Positions 23,327 through 31,828 of a stretch of DNA of 64,000 bases are shown here, in pieces. This DNA is from Trebonia sp964581815 (lineage in GTDB: Bacteria; Actinomycetota; Actinomycetes; Streptosporangiales; Streptosporangiaceae). The stretch spans positions 9,738-73,737 of the forward strand of contig CAZORE010000024.1 of NCBI GenBank assembly GCA_964581815.1, read 5' to 3'. The position numbers and the translations under genes were made by a program. The notes beneath the pieces are model-generated. The model ran no database searches. It had not been told where the DNA came from and worked only from the letters and a program-made list of their open reading frames with translations. Within the stretch, counting starts at the first letter, position 1. The number at the start of each line of letters is the position of its first letter.

Positions 23327-25405
23327 CTACCCGGTTGGCGGTACCCAGGGGGCCGGGGACGGCGGCGCCACCACCGGCGGCCGGTCATTACACGTAATGA
23401 CGTTTGGCAAGTACGGACCTAGCCAGTTGGTGCCGAGGTGGTAAGAGTTATTGTCGATGCCGTCGTTACCACCGAGGTCAGTGAGCGTGAACTCGGAGCC
23501 GGTCGCGAGGAAATGGAACGACCCGCAGTTGTTGACCCCCCACCAGCCGATATTTCGGACATCGACATTCTGGAACGTCGCGCTCCCGGCGGAGCGGGCA
23601 TCGAAGACGTCGGTACCGGCACCATCGACTTCGATGTCGCGGAAATGCACGTTGGTGATGTCGTAGAGATCCTTCACCGGGAAGTCAGATACCACCATCA
23701 TCGCGTCGTACGTGCTGTCAAGGAAGTTGTCACCAACCACCTCGATGTCGGCGTTGATGCTGCTCTGCAGCGCGTATACCCAGATCGCGCCCAGACCGAT
23801 TTGCCAGTTGAGCTCGTAGGTGCCTGCCCGGACCGTGGTGTTGTCGGTAATCCAGTCGGATCCGGTGAACGGCACGGCGTTGAAGCGGGAACCCAGTTGG
23901 ATGCCGCTCCCCTCGCGGATGGGGTCCGCGATGAGGTTGTTCGAAACCGTGTTGCCGGTGCCGCCGTAGAGCGCGATGCCGTTGGCGATTACCGGCGTCT
24001 GCACGGTGTTGTGGTCGAAGGTGTCATTAGAGTCCGCGGTCACTTCTGACCACATGGCCATGCCATCGTCGCCGGTGTTGCGGATGAAGTTACTCGACGC
24101 CGTCGAGTCCGTGACGCCCGTATGGAAGTTGATGCCGTCCGCCAGCTGATCGACGATCGTATTGCCGGAGATGGTCAGGTTCGTCATCGGGCCATCGAGC
24201 CAGATGCCAGCCTTGGTGTGCTGGATGTAGAGACCAGTGATCGACGAGTTGCTCAGCGATCCGCCGATCCCGTTCACCTGGTCGGTGTCGATGCGCTCGC
24301 GGACATCTCCCTCGATTGCGAAGTCGGCCAGGTGAACGTTGGTGCTGCCACCCTGGCTGGCGTACAGGCCGTAGAAGCCGACACCAGTGTGGACTGAGCC
24401 GTCAGGCGCGGGCGAACTCAGCGTGACCTGATGACCCTTGAAGATGGTGTACCAGCTTCCGGCCCCGTCGACGGTTACGTTGTTCACGATGATGTGCTGG
24501 CTAACCGAGTAGGCGCCAGGCGGTACGTACACCGGCAGGTGCAACTTCCGCGCGGCCGCGATCGCGGCGGTGATGGCCTGGGAGGCGTCTCGGTGACCGG
24601 TTGGGTCAGCCCCGAATAGCAGCACGTTCACCGACGGGAAGACGACCTTGGGCGGCGCTACCAGCTGAGAATCCATGAGGTCGATCGTCGTCAGCGAGGC
24701 GTCCGTCGTGGCCGGCGCGGTGAGGCGGATCGTGGAGCCGGCCGGGAACGTTCTTCCCAGAAGAAGGCGCTGCTCGTCATAGAAATGGTTGGGCCGCCAA
24801 GGTGCCGGGAACACGGGCGCCGGGACGGTCTGGGCCGGCACGCACTGGCACTCGACCGCGTAGTCAGTGGGAACGTTATCGCCTTCGGTGGGGTCATTGT
24901 CGAACGGATACTGGCCGTAGAGCCACGAGTACTGTGATGTGAGCGTCAAGGTCCGGTGATAGTAGCCGTTGACTTGCACATCGAGTGGCGCCGTGATGCC
25001 ACCGCCCGTGGCTGAGTCCGGAATGCTGTAGCGAACATTGATCGCATTCGCGGCGCTCGGCAAGGTGAACTGAACATACTGTCCCGCGGCGAGGCTTACG
25101 GCGGACCGGCCGGATGCCTCGGCCGCCAGCGTGTACGCCTGCGTGCTCGGCCCGATGATCGTCCCGTCGGTGACCGCGTTCTCGGCCTCTTGCTCAACGA
25201 ATGGGACAGTGGCCCCGCGCCCGGCCGTGAGAGACGGGGCAATGGCGGCGCGAGTGACGTCGGACGCCGTGGACGCCTGAGCAGTTCCCGTGCCGGCCAC
25301 GATTGTCACGGTGCCGGATGCCATCAGGCAGGCGATCGCGAGAGTCGCCCATCGAGGCGGCCGCCCGCGCCGCCTTCGTCGAACTTCTGTCGGTGTGAGT
25401 GACAT
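23327..25405 (-). CDS. Secreted beta-helix glycanase, GH87 (alpha-1,3-glucanase/mycodextranase)-like
   Basis: 692-residue secreted enzyme. A twin-arginine-like, strongly basic signal (RRRRRGRPPR then a hydrophobic core to about residue 44) precedes a CBM-like beta-sandwich (about 68-245: EQEAENAVTDG, AAGQYVQFTLP) and a right-handed parallel beta-helix (about 258-650). The helix carries the aspartate clusters DGINFHTGV (D423) and RNTGDDGMAMWS (D446/D447), as in GH87 alpha-1,3-glucanases and mycodextranase. It would degrade fungal or bacterial alpha-glucan. The C-terminus ends in a Pro-rich tail. Pectate-lyase-superfamily proteins share the fold, so GH87 is likely but not certain. Confidence 0.8.
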   Translation of the reverse strand: MSLTPTEVRRRRRGRPPRWATLAIACLMASGTVTIVAGTGTAQASTASDVTRAAIAPSLTAGRGATVPFVEQEAENAVTDGTIIGPSTQAYTLAAEASGRSAVSLAAGQYVQFTLPSAANAINVRYSIPDSATGGGITAPLDVQVNGYYHRTLTLTSQYSWLYGQYPFDNDPTEGDNVPTDYAVECQCVPAQTVPAPVFPAPWRPNHFYDEQRLLLGRTFPAGSTIRLTAPATTDASLTTIDLMDSQLVAPPKVVFPSVNVLLFGADPTGHRDASQAITAAIAAARKLHLPVYVPPGAYSVSQHIIVNNVTVDGAGSWYTIFKGHQVTLSSPAPDGSVHTGVGFYGLYASQGGSTNVHLADFAIEGDVRERIDTDQVNGIGGSLSNSSITGLYIQHTKAGIWLDGPMTNLTISGNTIVDQLADGINFHTGVTDSTASSNFIRNTGDDGMAMWSEVTADSNDTFDHNTVQTPVIANGIALYGGTGNTVSNNLIADPIREGSGIQLGSRFNAVPFTGSDWITDNTTVRAGTYELNWQIGLGAIWVYALQSSINADIEVVGDNFLDSTYDAMMVVSDFPVKDLYDITNVHFRDIEVDGAGTDVFDARSAGSATFQNVDVRNIGWWGVNNCGSFHFLATGSEFTLTDLGGNDGIDNNSYHLGTNWLGPYLPNVITCNDRPPVVAPPSPAPWVPPTG

Positions 25406-25823
25406 CGGATGCTCATTTCTCTCTGGGACGAACTCTTGTGCAAATCACCGGAGCGGCGCGCCAATGGTGAGATGACCGTATGCCGCTGTAGCGTTCCTGA
25501 CAAGATTTAATAGCGTCATTCCAGTAAACTGTTATCTTTACTCTTAAATTAGTCGCAAATTTGCGCAAGTGACAATATGCTTTGCGGCAAGCCGACTGAA
25601 AGAGCGACTGGCATTGGACCGCCAGGCCAGGTCATCCGCGAGGCGAAATCGCTGGTCGCTGGCATCGGCGGGTGCGGCTAGCGATCTTGCAAGGTCATCG
25701 CGGGACAACCCGTTCGTCTCCCGGCCATGGGCGGGATCCCGGCCGGCCCGGGACGTGCCTTATCCTCACCTACGAGGTCATTACTCGCGACTCAGCGACG
25801 GCTGCGGACCCCGTGGAGGAAGC
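25406..25823. other. 418-bp divergent promoter region with AT-rich palindromes
   Basis: No gene. The part near 25490-25580 is markedly AT-rich. It contains the perfect 12-bp palindrome CGCAAATTTGCG (25554-25565) and AGTAAA/TTTACT arms (25523-25528, 25537-25542), possible operators for the glycanase gene. The right end holds GTGGAGGAAGC, the DUF3105 ribosome site. Confidence 0.5.
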
Positions 25824-26621
25824 ATGGCCGAGCGGCGGCAGGCGAAGCTGGACCGGCGGGCCCAGATCGAAGCCATGCGGGCTGAAGAGCGCGCCAGGAA
25901 GCGGCGGGTGCGGCTTGCCTGGCTGGGCGGTGGCGGGGTCGCCGTCGCCGCGGTGGTCGCGGTAATCGTCGCGGTCGCCGTGTCCGGGGGCAACTCCCCC
26001 ACGTCCGGGGGCAGCAGTTCCGCTGAGGTGATGCCGCCCGCGGTCACGGGGGCGACGACGACGCAGCCCGCCCCACTGACCGTGGCCAACACGACCGGCA
26101 TCAGCGGTGTGGTCGCCTATGACACCACGGGATGGCCGGCGGCTAGCAATAATGGCCCGGCCGGCCAGGCGCTGGGGCACGACCACGTCGCCGGGCCGGT
26201 CAAGTACTCGGTTACCCCCCCGGTCGGCGGCGACCATAACGCGACATGGATGAATTGCGGCGTCTACGACCAGCCGGTGCCAAACGAGCGGGCCGTCCAC
26301 AACCTGGAGCACGGCGCGATCTGGATCACCTACTCTCCCTCGCTGCCAGCCGCGCAGGTGAGCCAGCTCCGGGCGTTCTTCGCCCGCCAGGCGGTGCTGA
26401 ACCCAAGCGGCTCTGGCGGCTCCCGCTACATCGACCTGACCCCGTACCCGGGCCTGCCGTCACCCATCGTGGCCAGCGCCTGGGGTTTCCAGCTCCGGCT
26501 CACCTCGCCCGGCGACCCGCGGCTACAGCAGTTCGTCAACAAGCTCCGGGTTTCCCAGCAGTACACCCCGGAGTACGGCGCCCCGTGCACCGGTGGCGTC
26601 GGCACCCCGCTCCAGCAGTAA
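25824..26621 (+). CDS. DUF3105 membrane-anchored protein
   Basis: 265-residue protein with a charged cytoplasmic N-terminus (MAERRQAKLDRRAQIEAMRA), one transmembrane helix (about 31-54, GGGVAVAAVVAVIVAVAV), a Ser/Thr linker and an extracytoplasmic DUF3105 domain. The domain shows the family's histidine-rich core: GHDHV, then PPVGGDHNATWMNCGVYD and AVHNLEHGAIWITY. The several histidines and one cysteine suggest metal binding, but the family has no proven function. ATG 25824 has GTGGAGGAAGC. It converges on a permease gene 30 bp away. Confidence 0.88.
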   Translation: MAERRQAKLDRRAQIEAMRAEERARKRRVRLAWLGGGGVAVAAVVAVIVAVAVSGGNSPTSGGSSSAEVMPPAVTGATTTQPAPLTVANTTGISGVVAYDTTGWPAASNNGPAGQALGHDHVAGPVKYSVTPPVGGDHNATWMNCGVYDQPVPNERAVHNLEHGAIWITYSPSLPAAQVSQLRAFFARQAVLNPSGSGGSRYIDLTPYPGLPSPIVASAWGFQLRLTSPGDPRLQQFVNKLRVSQQYTPEYGAPCTGGVGTPLQQ

Positions 26622-26651
26622 CCTGACCCGCACAGCACGGCCGCCAGCCGC

Positions 26652-27851
26652 CTAATGAGCGCCGGGCCCGTCGGCCAGGCCGTGCGTGTCGTGGTGGGCA
26701 TGGCCATCCGGGCCGGGCTGCTCGGGCGCGCCGCCCATCATCTTCAGCATCATGCCGCCGCCAGTGCGGGCGAACCGGGCGACCAGGACGGCGGCCAGGA
26801 TCAGGAAGGCGATGTTCAGCCAGGTGGTGTAGTCCCACGAGACGCCGCTGTCCGGGACCACGGCGGTGTCCCGGCCGGGGACCAGGCCGAGGCCGCCGAA
26901 GGCCAGCTCGACCACGTACCCGGCCACGGCCATGGCCGCGAAGAACGTGCCGAGCAGGAACACCGCCATCCTCGGCCCGTAGTACTTGCGGTAGATGTTC
27001 AGGATCGGCGCGATGATCAGGTCGGCGAAGATGAACGCGACCACGCCGCCGAAGCTGATCCCGCCCTTCCACAGCACCACGGCCAGCGGCACGTTCCCGA
27101 TCGAGCAGACGAACGACAGCATCGCCACCACCGGGCCGATCAGCGGCCCCCACAGCTTGGCGGCCAGCGGGTGCCCGGCGAAGAAGAACGAGTGCCAGAA
27201 GCTGTCCGGCACCCAGGCGGCGATCGCGCCAGCGACCAGCAGCCCGATCACCAGGTCCCGGATGATCGCGGCCCACTCCATGACGAACACGTGGCTGACC
27301 GAGGTAAAGCCCTCGCCTGAGATCAGCCGTCGCCAGAACGACCCCTCACGCTGCACGGACATGTCCATCGCGGCGTGGCCCTCCATCGATCCCGCCAGCC
27401 CTCGGTCCGCCTGATCGCGTGCATCACTCAGCAGCCGGCCGCGCAGGAACAGCCGGAACAGCACGGCTAGGAAGACGATCATCAGCGGGCCGCCGGTGAA
27501 CTCGGCGAGGGTGAACTGCCAGCCCATCAGCAGCGCCAGGATCACGCCGAGCTCAATCACCAGGTTGGTCGAGGCGATCTCGAACGCCATGGCGGCGGTG
27601 AAGTCCGCTCCCTTACGGAACAGCGCGCGGGCCAGTGCCACCGCCGCGTAGGAGCACGAGGACGACGCGGCGCCCAGCCCGGCCGCGACCGCCAGCGTCC
27701 GCGGCCGGGCGTCGCCCAGCAGCCGGACGACCGTCGAGCGGCGCACCACCGCCTGGATGACGGACGACAGGGCGAACCCCAGGATCAGCGCCCAGGTAAT
27801 CTGCCAGGTCATCGACCCGGTGATGGACAGGGCATGGATGATCGCGGGCAC
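26652..27851 (-). CDS. YraQ/ArsP-type permease (DUF318)
   Basis: 399-residue polytopic membrane protein, about eight to ten helices, of the permease family that includes YraQ and ArsP. Conserved motifs are AASSSCSYAAVALAR in the first half and CSIGNVPLA in the second, each with a cysteine inside a membrane segment. A cytoplasmic loop holds AMDMSVQREG, and the C-terminus is histidine-rich (PDGHAHHDTHG). ArsP members export organoarsenicals, but most relatives are uncharacterised. GTG 27851 (VPAIIHALSIT) with GGGAAAG upstream is preferred; a start 27 codons earlier would add a Gly/Pro/Cys segment not expected in the family. Confidence 0.82.
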   Translation of the reverse strand: MPAIIHALSITGSMTWQITWALILGFALSSVIQAVVRRSTVVRLLGDARPRTLAVAAGLGAASSSCSYAAVALARALFRKGADFTAAMAFEIASTNLVIELGVILALLMGWQFTLAEFTGGPLMIVFLAVLFRLFLRGRLLSDARDQADRGLAGSMEGHAAMDMSVQREGSFWRRLISGEGFTSVSHVFVMEWAAIIRDLVIGLLVAGAIAAWVPDSFWHSFFFAGHPLAAKLWGPLIGPVVAMLSFVCSIGNVPLAVVLWKGGISFGGVVAFIFADLIIAPILNIYRKYYGPRMAVFLLGTFFAAMAVAGYVVELAFGGLGLVPGRDTAVVPDSGVSWDYTTWLNIAFLILAAVLVARFARTGGGMMLKMMGGAPEQPGPDGHAHHDTHGLADGPGAH

Positions 27852-28250
27852 GATCTTTCCCGAAGTGATTCCGCTACCTGAGCCAGGTCCGGGACAACAC
27901 CCAGCGGCGCACCCGGGTTCTCGGCTCGGCAAGGGCCACGCTGGCGGCCGGCAACGTCGGCTTCGGGCGGCGCGGCTCGCGCACGCCCGCCTCCTGGGGC
28001 GGATGACCGCGCCAGCGCATGAACCGGTCGGTGACTGCCCTCGTGAGGCCGGCCAGCGCCGTCCTTATCGAGGTCACCGGGCCAGCCAGGCGGCCGCGTC
28101 GTCCACGGCGAACACCGCGCATACCGCCATTATGCTCCGACGTGGCCGCGCCGTCGCCGTCTCGCGTCGCCCACGGCTCGTGCCCCGGTAAGTTCCAGCA
28201 GGTCAGCGTGGCACCTGGTTATTCTGCCTCGCCCCTCTATGCTCAGCTTC
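27852..28250. other. 399-bp region between divergent genes, possible small ORF
   Basis: Mostly promoter space for the permease (left) and flavoprotein (right) genes. A leftward frame 28077-27874 (GTG start, 67 residues, Arg/Pro-rich) ends 22 bp before the permease start. It has no recognisable domain and no clear ribosome site, so I do not call it a gene. Confidence 0.35.
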
Positions 28251-28787
28251 ATGGCACGAAAAAGCGGACTTCTCTCTGTTGTCGTGTCGGGCGCGGCGCC
28301 GGCCTCGGACATCGGGTCGCTGGTCAATCAGGGCATGGAGCGGGGCTGGACGGTCCAGGTGATCGCCACGCCGTCCGCGCTCGCCTTCTTCGACGCCGCG
28401 GAAATCGAGGCGCTCGCCGGCTCGCCGGTCCGCAGCACGCACCGGGCGCCGGGGACACCGCGGTCACGGGTGCCCGACGCCATCATCGTCGCGCCTGCCA
28501 CCTTCAACCTGCTCAACCAGTGGGCGCTCGGCATCGCAGACTCCTACGCGCTCGCGGTGCTCGCCGAGCAGACCGGCATGGGCCTGCCCATCGTCGTGCT
28601 GCCCGCGGTCAGCGGGCCGCTCGCATCCCGCCCGCAGTTCGCCCGCTCCCTGGCGGCGCTACGCGGCGAGGGCGTGTCCGTACTGCTCGGGCCAGGCGGA
28701 ACCGCGCCGCCCGACGCGACCGATGACGCCTTTCCCTGGCACCTGGCGCTCGAGGAGGCGTTCTCCATGACCGGCTTCGGCGGCTGA
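28251..28787 (+). CDS. Flavoprotein (HFCD/phosphopantothenoylcysteine-decarboxylase fold)
   Basis: 178-residue single-domain flavoprotein of the HFCD fold, which binds FMN. Seen: LSVVVSGAAPASDIG (first strand and loop), WTVQVIATPSALAFF, PRSRVPDAIIVAPATFNLLNQWALGIADSYAL (the conserved APAT-x-N-x-x-x-K/W-x-x-G-I-A-D segment) and LPIVVLPAVS. The catalytic histidine and the second domain of CoaBC are absent, so it is not a complete CoaBC. ATG 28251 is chosen over one 12 bp earlier on alignment grounds; neither has a strong ribosome site. Role unknown; such proteins are common in actinomycetes. Confidence 0.8.
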   Translation: MARKSGLLSVVVSGAAPASDIGSLVNQGMERGWTVQVIATPSALAFFDAAEIEALAGSPVRSTHRAPGTPRSRVPDAIIVAPATFNLLNQWALGIADSYALAVLAEQTGMGLPIVVLPAVSGPLASRPQFARSLAALRGEGVSVLLGPGGTAPPDATDDAFPWHLALEEAFSMTGFGG

Positions 28788-28859
28788 CCGGGAACCCGGA
28801 GGAAGAAGATCAGGATCATCCAGAACGGCGCGGGGCTTCGCCTGCAGTAGCGTGGAAGC

Positions 28860-29177
28860 ATGACATCGGCCAAACGCAAGCGCCGGCTCGTCATCTTCGC
28901 GGTGATCACGGCCGGTTACGTGGCGGGGACTATCGTCGCCACCCGCCAGGGCTACACGTTCGGCTGGAACGTGGCCGTGCGGTGCCGCCGGGGGCACCTG
29001 TTCACCACGGTGTGGATCCCCGGTGCCTCGGTCAAGTCGCTTCGGCTCGGCTACTGGCGGGTCCAGTGGTGCCCGGTGGGGCGCCACGTTGACCTGGTCC
29101 GGCTGGTCAAGGACGTGGACCTGACCGAGGCCGAGCGCGCGATCGCGGCGGCGCACCACGACGTCCCCGTGCCGTAG
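28860..29177 (+). CDS. Small membrane protein, conserved hypothetical
   Basis: 105 residues: basic start MTSAKRKRRL, one hydrophobic helix (VIFAVITAGYVAGTIVA), then a short domain with RCRRGHLFTTVWIPG and QWCPVGRH. The C-x-x-GH and C-x-x-G-R-H pairs suggest a small metal-binding knuckle after the membrane segment. I recognise the pattern from other actinobacteria but know no function. It is followed after 5 bp by the DUF3052 gene, so the two are co-transcribed. Confidence 0.7.
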   Translation: MTSAKRKRRLVIFAVITAGYVAGTIVATRQGYTFGWNVAVRCRRGHLFTTVWIPGASVKSLRLGYWRVQWCPVGRHVDLVRLVKDVDLTEAERAIAAAHHDVPVP

Positions 29178-29182
29178 CCGGC

Positions 29183-29575
29183 ATGACCGGGACCCCGCAG
29201 GCGCGCAAGCTCGGGCTCAAGGGCGGGCTGCGGGTGGACCTTGACTCGCCGCCGGACGGCTGGGCGCTGACCGAGCCTCCGGCCGGCCTGCTCGCACCTG
29301 ACGAGGACGGGGCGGCCGACGTGATTCTCGCGTTCTTCCGCGCCGCCGACCTGATACCCGGCCGGCTGCCGGGGCTCGCCGAGCGCATCTTCCCGGCCGG
29401 CGCGGTGTGGGCGCTGTGGCCGCGCCGGGCCGGCGGGCACGACAGCGACATCACCGACTCGGTGGTCCGCGGGTACGCACTCGACCTTGGCCTCGTGGAC
29501 GTGAAGGTCGCCGCGGTCGACGAGGACTGGTCGGGCCTGCGCCTGGTGTGGCGAACCGCCAACCGCGGCCCGTAG
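29183..29575 (+). CDS. DUF3052-family protein
   Basis: 130-residue cytoplasmic protein. KLGLKGGLRVDL, then GAADVILAFFRAADL, PAGAVWALWPRRAGGHDSDIT and VDVKVAAVDEDWSGLRLVWR are the conserved blocks of DUF3052, widespread in actinobacteria. Related members are often found near nitrogen and redox genes, but the biochemical role is unresolved. Nearly adjacent to the small membrane protein gene (5 bp). Confidence 0.85.
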   Translation: MTGTPQARKLGLKGGLRVDLDSPPDGWALTEPPAGLLAPDEDGAADVILAFFRAADLIPGRLPGLAERIFPAGAVWALWPRRAGGHDSDITDSVVRGYALDLGLVDVKVAAVDEDWSGLRLVWRTANRGP

Positions 29576-29685
29576 CACAGGGCGAAGAAATATCTGTGCT
29601 GCCCGGTCGGATCGGCGGCACGGCATTCGTGGAAGTGGTGAAGGGGGCTTCGAACCGAGCGCCCGCGACAAGTAAGGAGACTCGC

Positions 29686-30027
29686 ATGAAGTACGTGCTG
29701 CTGATCCTGGACACGCCGAACGAGCCCGCAGCGGACAGTGCCGAGTACGGGGCCTGGTACGCGGAGGTCGGCGCCTGGTACGAGAAGTGGGGCGCGACCG
29801 GGCGGCTTGACGGCGGGCACCAGCTCCAGGGGGTCGCGTCGGCCAAGACCATCAGGTCGGGGTCGGTGACCGATGGCCCGTTCATCGAGACCAAGGAAGT
29901 TCTCGGCGGGTACTCGGTCATCGAGGCCGACACGATCGACGAGGCCGTCGACATCGCCAAGACCTGGCCGGGCGTCGACCGCGGCTGGATCACCATCGAG
30001 GTCCGTCCCGTCATCGAGATGGGCTGA
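29686..30027 (+). CDS. YCII/DGPF-domain protein, partner of ECF42 sigma
   Basis: 113-residue protein with the PF03795 DGPF signature: MKYVLLILD, then GSVTDGPFIETKEVLGGYSVIEAD and a C-terminal IEVRPVIEMG. AAGGAGACTCGC precedes the ATG. DGPF genes are the usual neighbours and main targets of ECF42 sigma factors, and such a sigma gene lies 200 bp away on the opposite strand. Proteins of this type form small dimeric ferredoxin-like barrels; activity is unknown. Confidence 0.9.
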   Translation: MKYVLLILDTPNEPAADSAEYGAWYAEVGAWYEKWGATGRLDGGHQLQGVASAKTIRSGSVTDGPFIETKEVLGGYSVIEADTIDEAVDIAKTWPGVDRGWITIEVRPVIEMG

Positions 30028-30052
30028 GCCTCCGGACCGCTCAGTACACGCA

Positions 30053-30135
30053 GGGAGCTCCCCGCGGCCGCACTACCCGCATGCCGAGAGCTCCCGGCGC
30101 CGCAGAACCCGCATGGCGGGAGCTTCCCGCGGGCC
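30053..30135. repeat. 2.6 copies of a 32-33-bp direct repeat
   Basis: Units begin GGGAGCTCCC (30053), GAGAGCTCCC (30086) and GGGAGCTTCC (30118). The first two share the ending CCGCATG after similar interiors (30076-30083 and 30108-30115). It lies between the DGPF stop and the strong hairpin. Confidence 0.65.
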
Positions 30136-30138
30136 CTG

Positions 30139-30198
30139 GTCCGCGCGGTGCGGCCTGATAAGATCGCGCTCTTTGCGATCAGGCCGCACCGCGCGGAC
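30139..30198. terminator. Very strong 21-bp inverted repeat between convergent genes
   Basis: Arms 30139-30159 and 30178-30198 are exact reverse complements over 21 bp. The intervening 18 nt contain GATCGC (30162-30167), which can pair with GCGATC (30175-30180) to extend the stem with a bulge. It is positioned to terminate both the DGPF gene and the ECF42 gene. Confidence 0.8.
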
Positions 30199-30227
30199 AT
30201 CGGGGGTCCGGGGGTCGCCCCCCGGGG

Positions 30228-31544
30228 TTATAGAGAGAGGCCGCGGGTGAGCAGGTCGCGCTCTGCCGGGTTGGCGGCCAGCCCAAGGGCCCGCGCACGG
30301 ACCTGCTCGGCCTCGGCGTCGTGGCCGAGGGCAGCGAGCAGGGCCGCGCGCAGTGCGTGGAACAGGTGATAACCGTCGAGATCGGCTGACAGGGGCTCGA
30401 TCTCGGCGAGCGCCTGCTCGGCGCCGATCGCGTACCGGGTGGCCACCGCCCGGTTGAGCAGCACCACCGGGGAGGGGGCGAGCTGCTGCAGGCGGCTGTA
30501 GAGCAGCCGGATCTGGCGCCAGTCGGTCTCCGCGTAGGACGGGGCCTCCGCGTGCAGGGCGGCGATCGCCGCCTGGACCTGATAGGGACCTGGACGGCGC
30601 AGCGCGATGGCGCGGTCCAGGTAGCCGGCCGCCTCGGCGGCCATGCGGCCGTCCCACTTGGCCCGGTCCTGGTCCTTGAGCCGGATCAGCCGCCCCCAGC
30701 CGTCGAACCGGGCCCGGGCCCGCGACTCATGCAGCAGGAGCAGCGAAAGGAGGCCGAGGACCTCTGGCTCGCGTGGCATCAGCCGGTGCAGCGTCCTGGT
30801 CAGCGCGATCGCCTGGGCGGCCAGGTCGCGGCGAGCGGGCTCGCGGCCAGAACTCGCCAGGTAGCCCTCGTTGAACACCAGGTAGACCACGGCGAGCACC
30901 TGGGCGAGCCGGCCGGCCAGCTCATCGGGGTCGGGGATGGTAACCGGCGCGCGCAGCGCGCTTAGCGTCTTGCGGGCGCGCAGGATGCGCTGGGCCATGG
31001 TCGGCTGGCTGACCAGGAAGGCCGCCGCGATCTGATCGATGGTCAAGCCGCACACGGCGCGCAGCGTGAGGGCGACCTGCGCCTCGGTCGCCAGCGCCGG
31101 GTGGCAGCAGGCGAACGCCAGGCTCAGCAGTTCGTCGTCGGCCCGCCGGTCCGCTCCCCCGGCGTCCGGCTCCCCCGCTCCCTCGGACCACCCCGCCCGG
31201 CCACCCGGCGCCCGGCCGGCCACGGGGCCGACGGCCGCGCCGTCCGCGGTTCCGTCGCTGGGAGTGGCCCACGCCTCGGTCGCGGCGAGCAGCGCCATCT
31301 TGTCCGCGCCAACCTTGTCCCGGCGGAGCCGGTCAAGCGCCTTGCGGCGGGCGGTCGTCGCCAGCCAGCCGCCCGGGTTGGCGGGAATCCCGTCGCGCGC
31401 CCAGTGCTCGATCGCCTCGACGAACGCGTCCTGCACCGCGTCCTCAGCCAGGCCGACGTCTCCGGTACGCGCGGCGAGCGCGGCCCTGATGCTAGTCGCT
31501 TCCTCCCGGTAGGCGCGCTCAAGCGATTCCCGTCCGGCATCCAT
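30228..31544 (-). CDS. ECF42-type RNA polymerase sigma factor with C-terminal TPR-like extension
   Basis: 438-residue sigma factor. N-terminal sigma2 (ERAYREEATSIRAALAARTGD, AEDAVQDAFVEAIEHW, GWLATTARRKALDRLRRD), a long Gly/Ala/Pro-rich linker (about 100-140), then sigma4 (LLSLAFACCHPAL, LRAVCGLTIDQIAAAFLVSQPTMAQRILRARKTL). About 200 further residues of helical repeats (VVYLVFNEGYLASSG ... ALGHDAEAEQVRARAL) are diagnostic of the ECF42 group and needed for its activity. There is no anti-sigma gene, as is typical. ATG 31544 (MDAGRESLERAY) is chosen over an upstream start. The convergent DGPF gene is its expected target. The linker is longer than usual. Confidence 0.9.
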   Translation of the reverse strand: MDAGRESLERAYREEATSIRAALAARTGDVGLAEDAVQDAFVEAIEHWARDGIPANPGGWLATTARRKALDRLRRDKVGADKMALLAATEAWATPSDGTADGAAVGPVAGRAPGGRAGWSEGAGEPDAGGADRRADDELLSLAFACCHPALATEAQVALTLRAVCGLTIDQIAAAFLVSQPTMAQRILRARKTLSALRAPVTIPDPDELAGRLAQVLAVVYLVFNEGYLASSGREPARRDLAAQAIALTRTLHRLMPREPEVLGLLSLLLLHESRARARFDGWGRLIRLKDQDRAKWDGRMAAEAAGYLDRAIALRRPGPYQVQAAIAALHAEAPSYAETDWRQIRLLYSRLQQLAPSPVVLLNRAVATRYAIGAEQALAEIEPLSADLDGYHLFHALRAALLAALGHDAEAEQVRARALGLAANPAERDLLTRGLSL

Positions 31545-31828
31545 GCGGCCAGTCTCGCAGCCCGGGGCGCGGCGGACGTAGTCCGTGACGGGTGTTGCTA
31601 ACGTGAACAACCACGCCAAGGCAGTTTATTGATATCTATGAAAGTAGTGTGCAATATTACTTGTGAGCGGCGGTTTTTCTGCTGAATCATGGTTTCACCA
31701 AATTTCCCAGCCCATGGGTTTTACAATCTCGCTAGTCATGTGCGGCGCGCACGGCTCCTCATCGCGCTTGCACTGGCTCATGTCGATATTGATCTGCGGC
31801 TAAGACATGAACAGGCGAGGGCAGAGCG

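Noticed and set aside
26652..27932. Longer permease starting at 27932
   Set aside because: The extra 27 residues are Gly/Pro/Cys-rich and unlike the family. GTG 27851 has a better ribosome site.
27874..28122. Small leftward ORF before the permease
   Set aside because: Arg/Pro-rich, no domain and no clear ribosome site; only position supports it.
30053..30198. CRISPR-like repeats
   Set aside because: Only 2.6 imperfect direct repeats with no spacers of uniform size and no cas genes.
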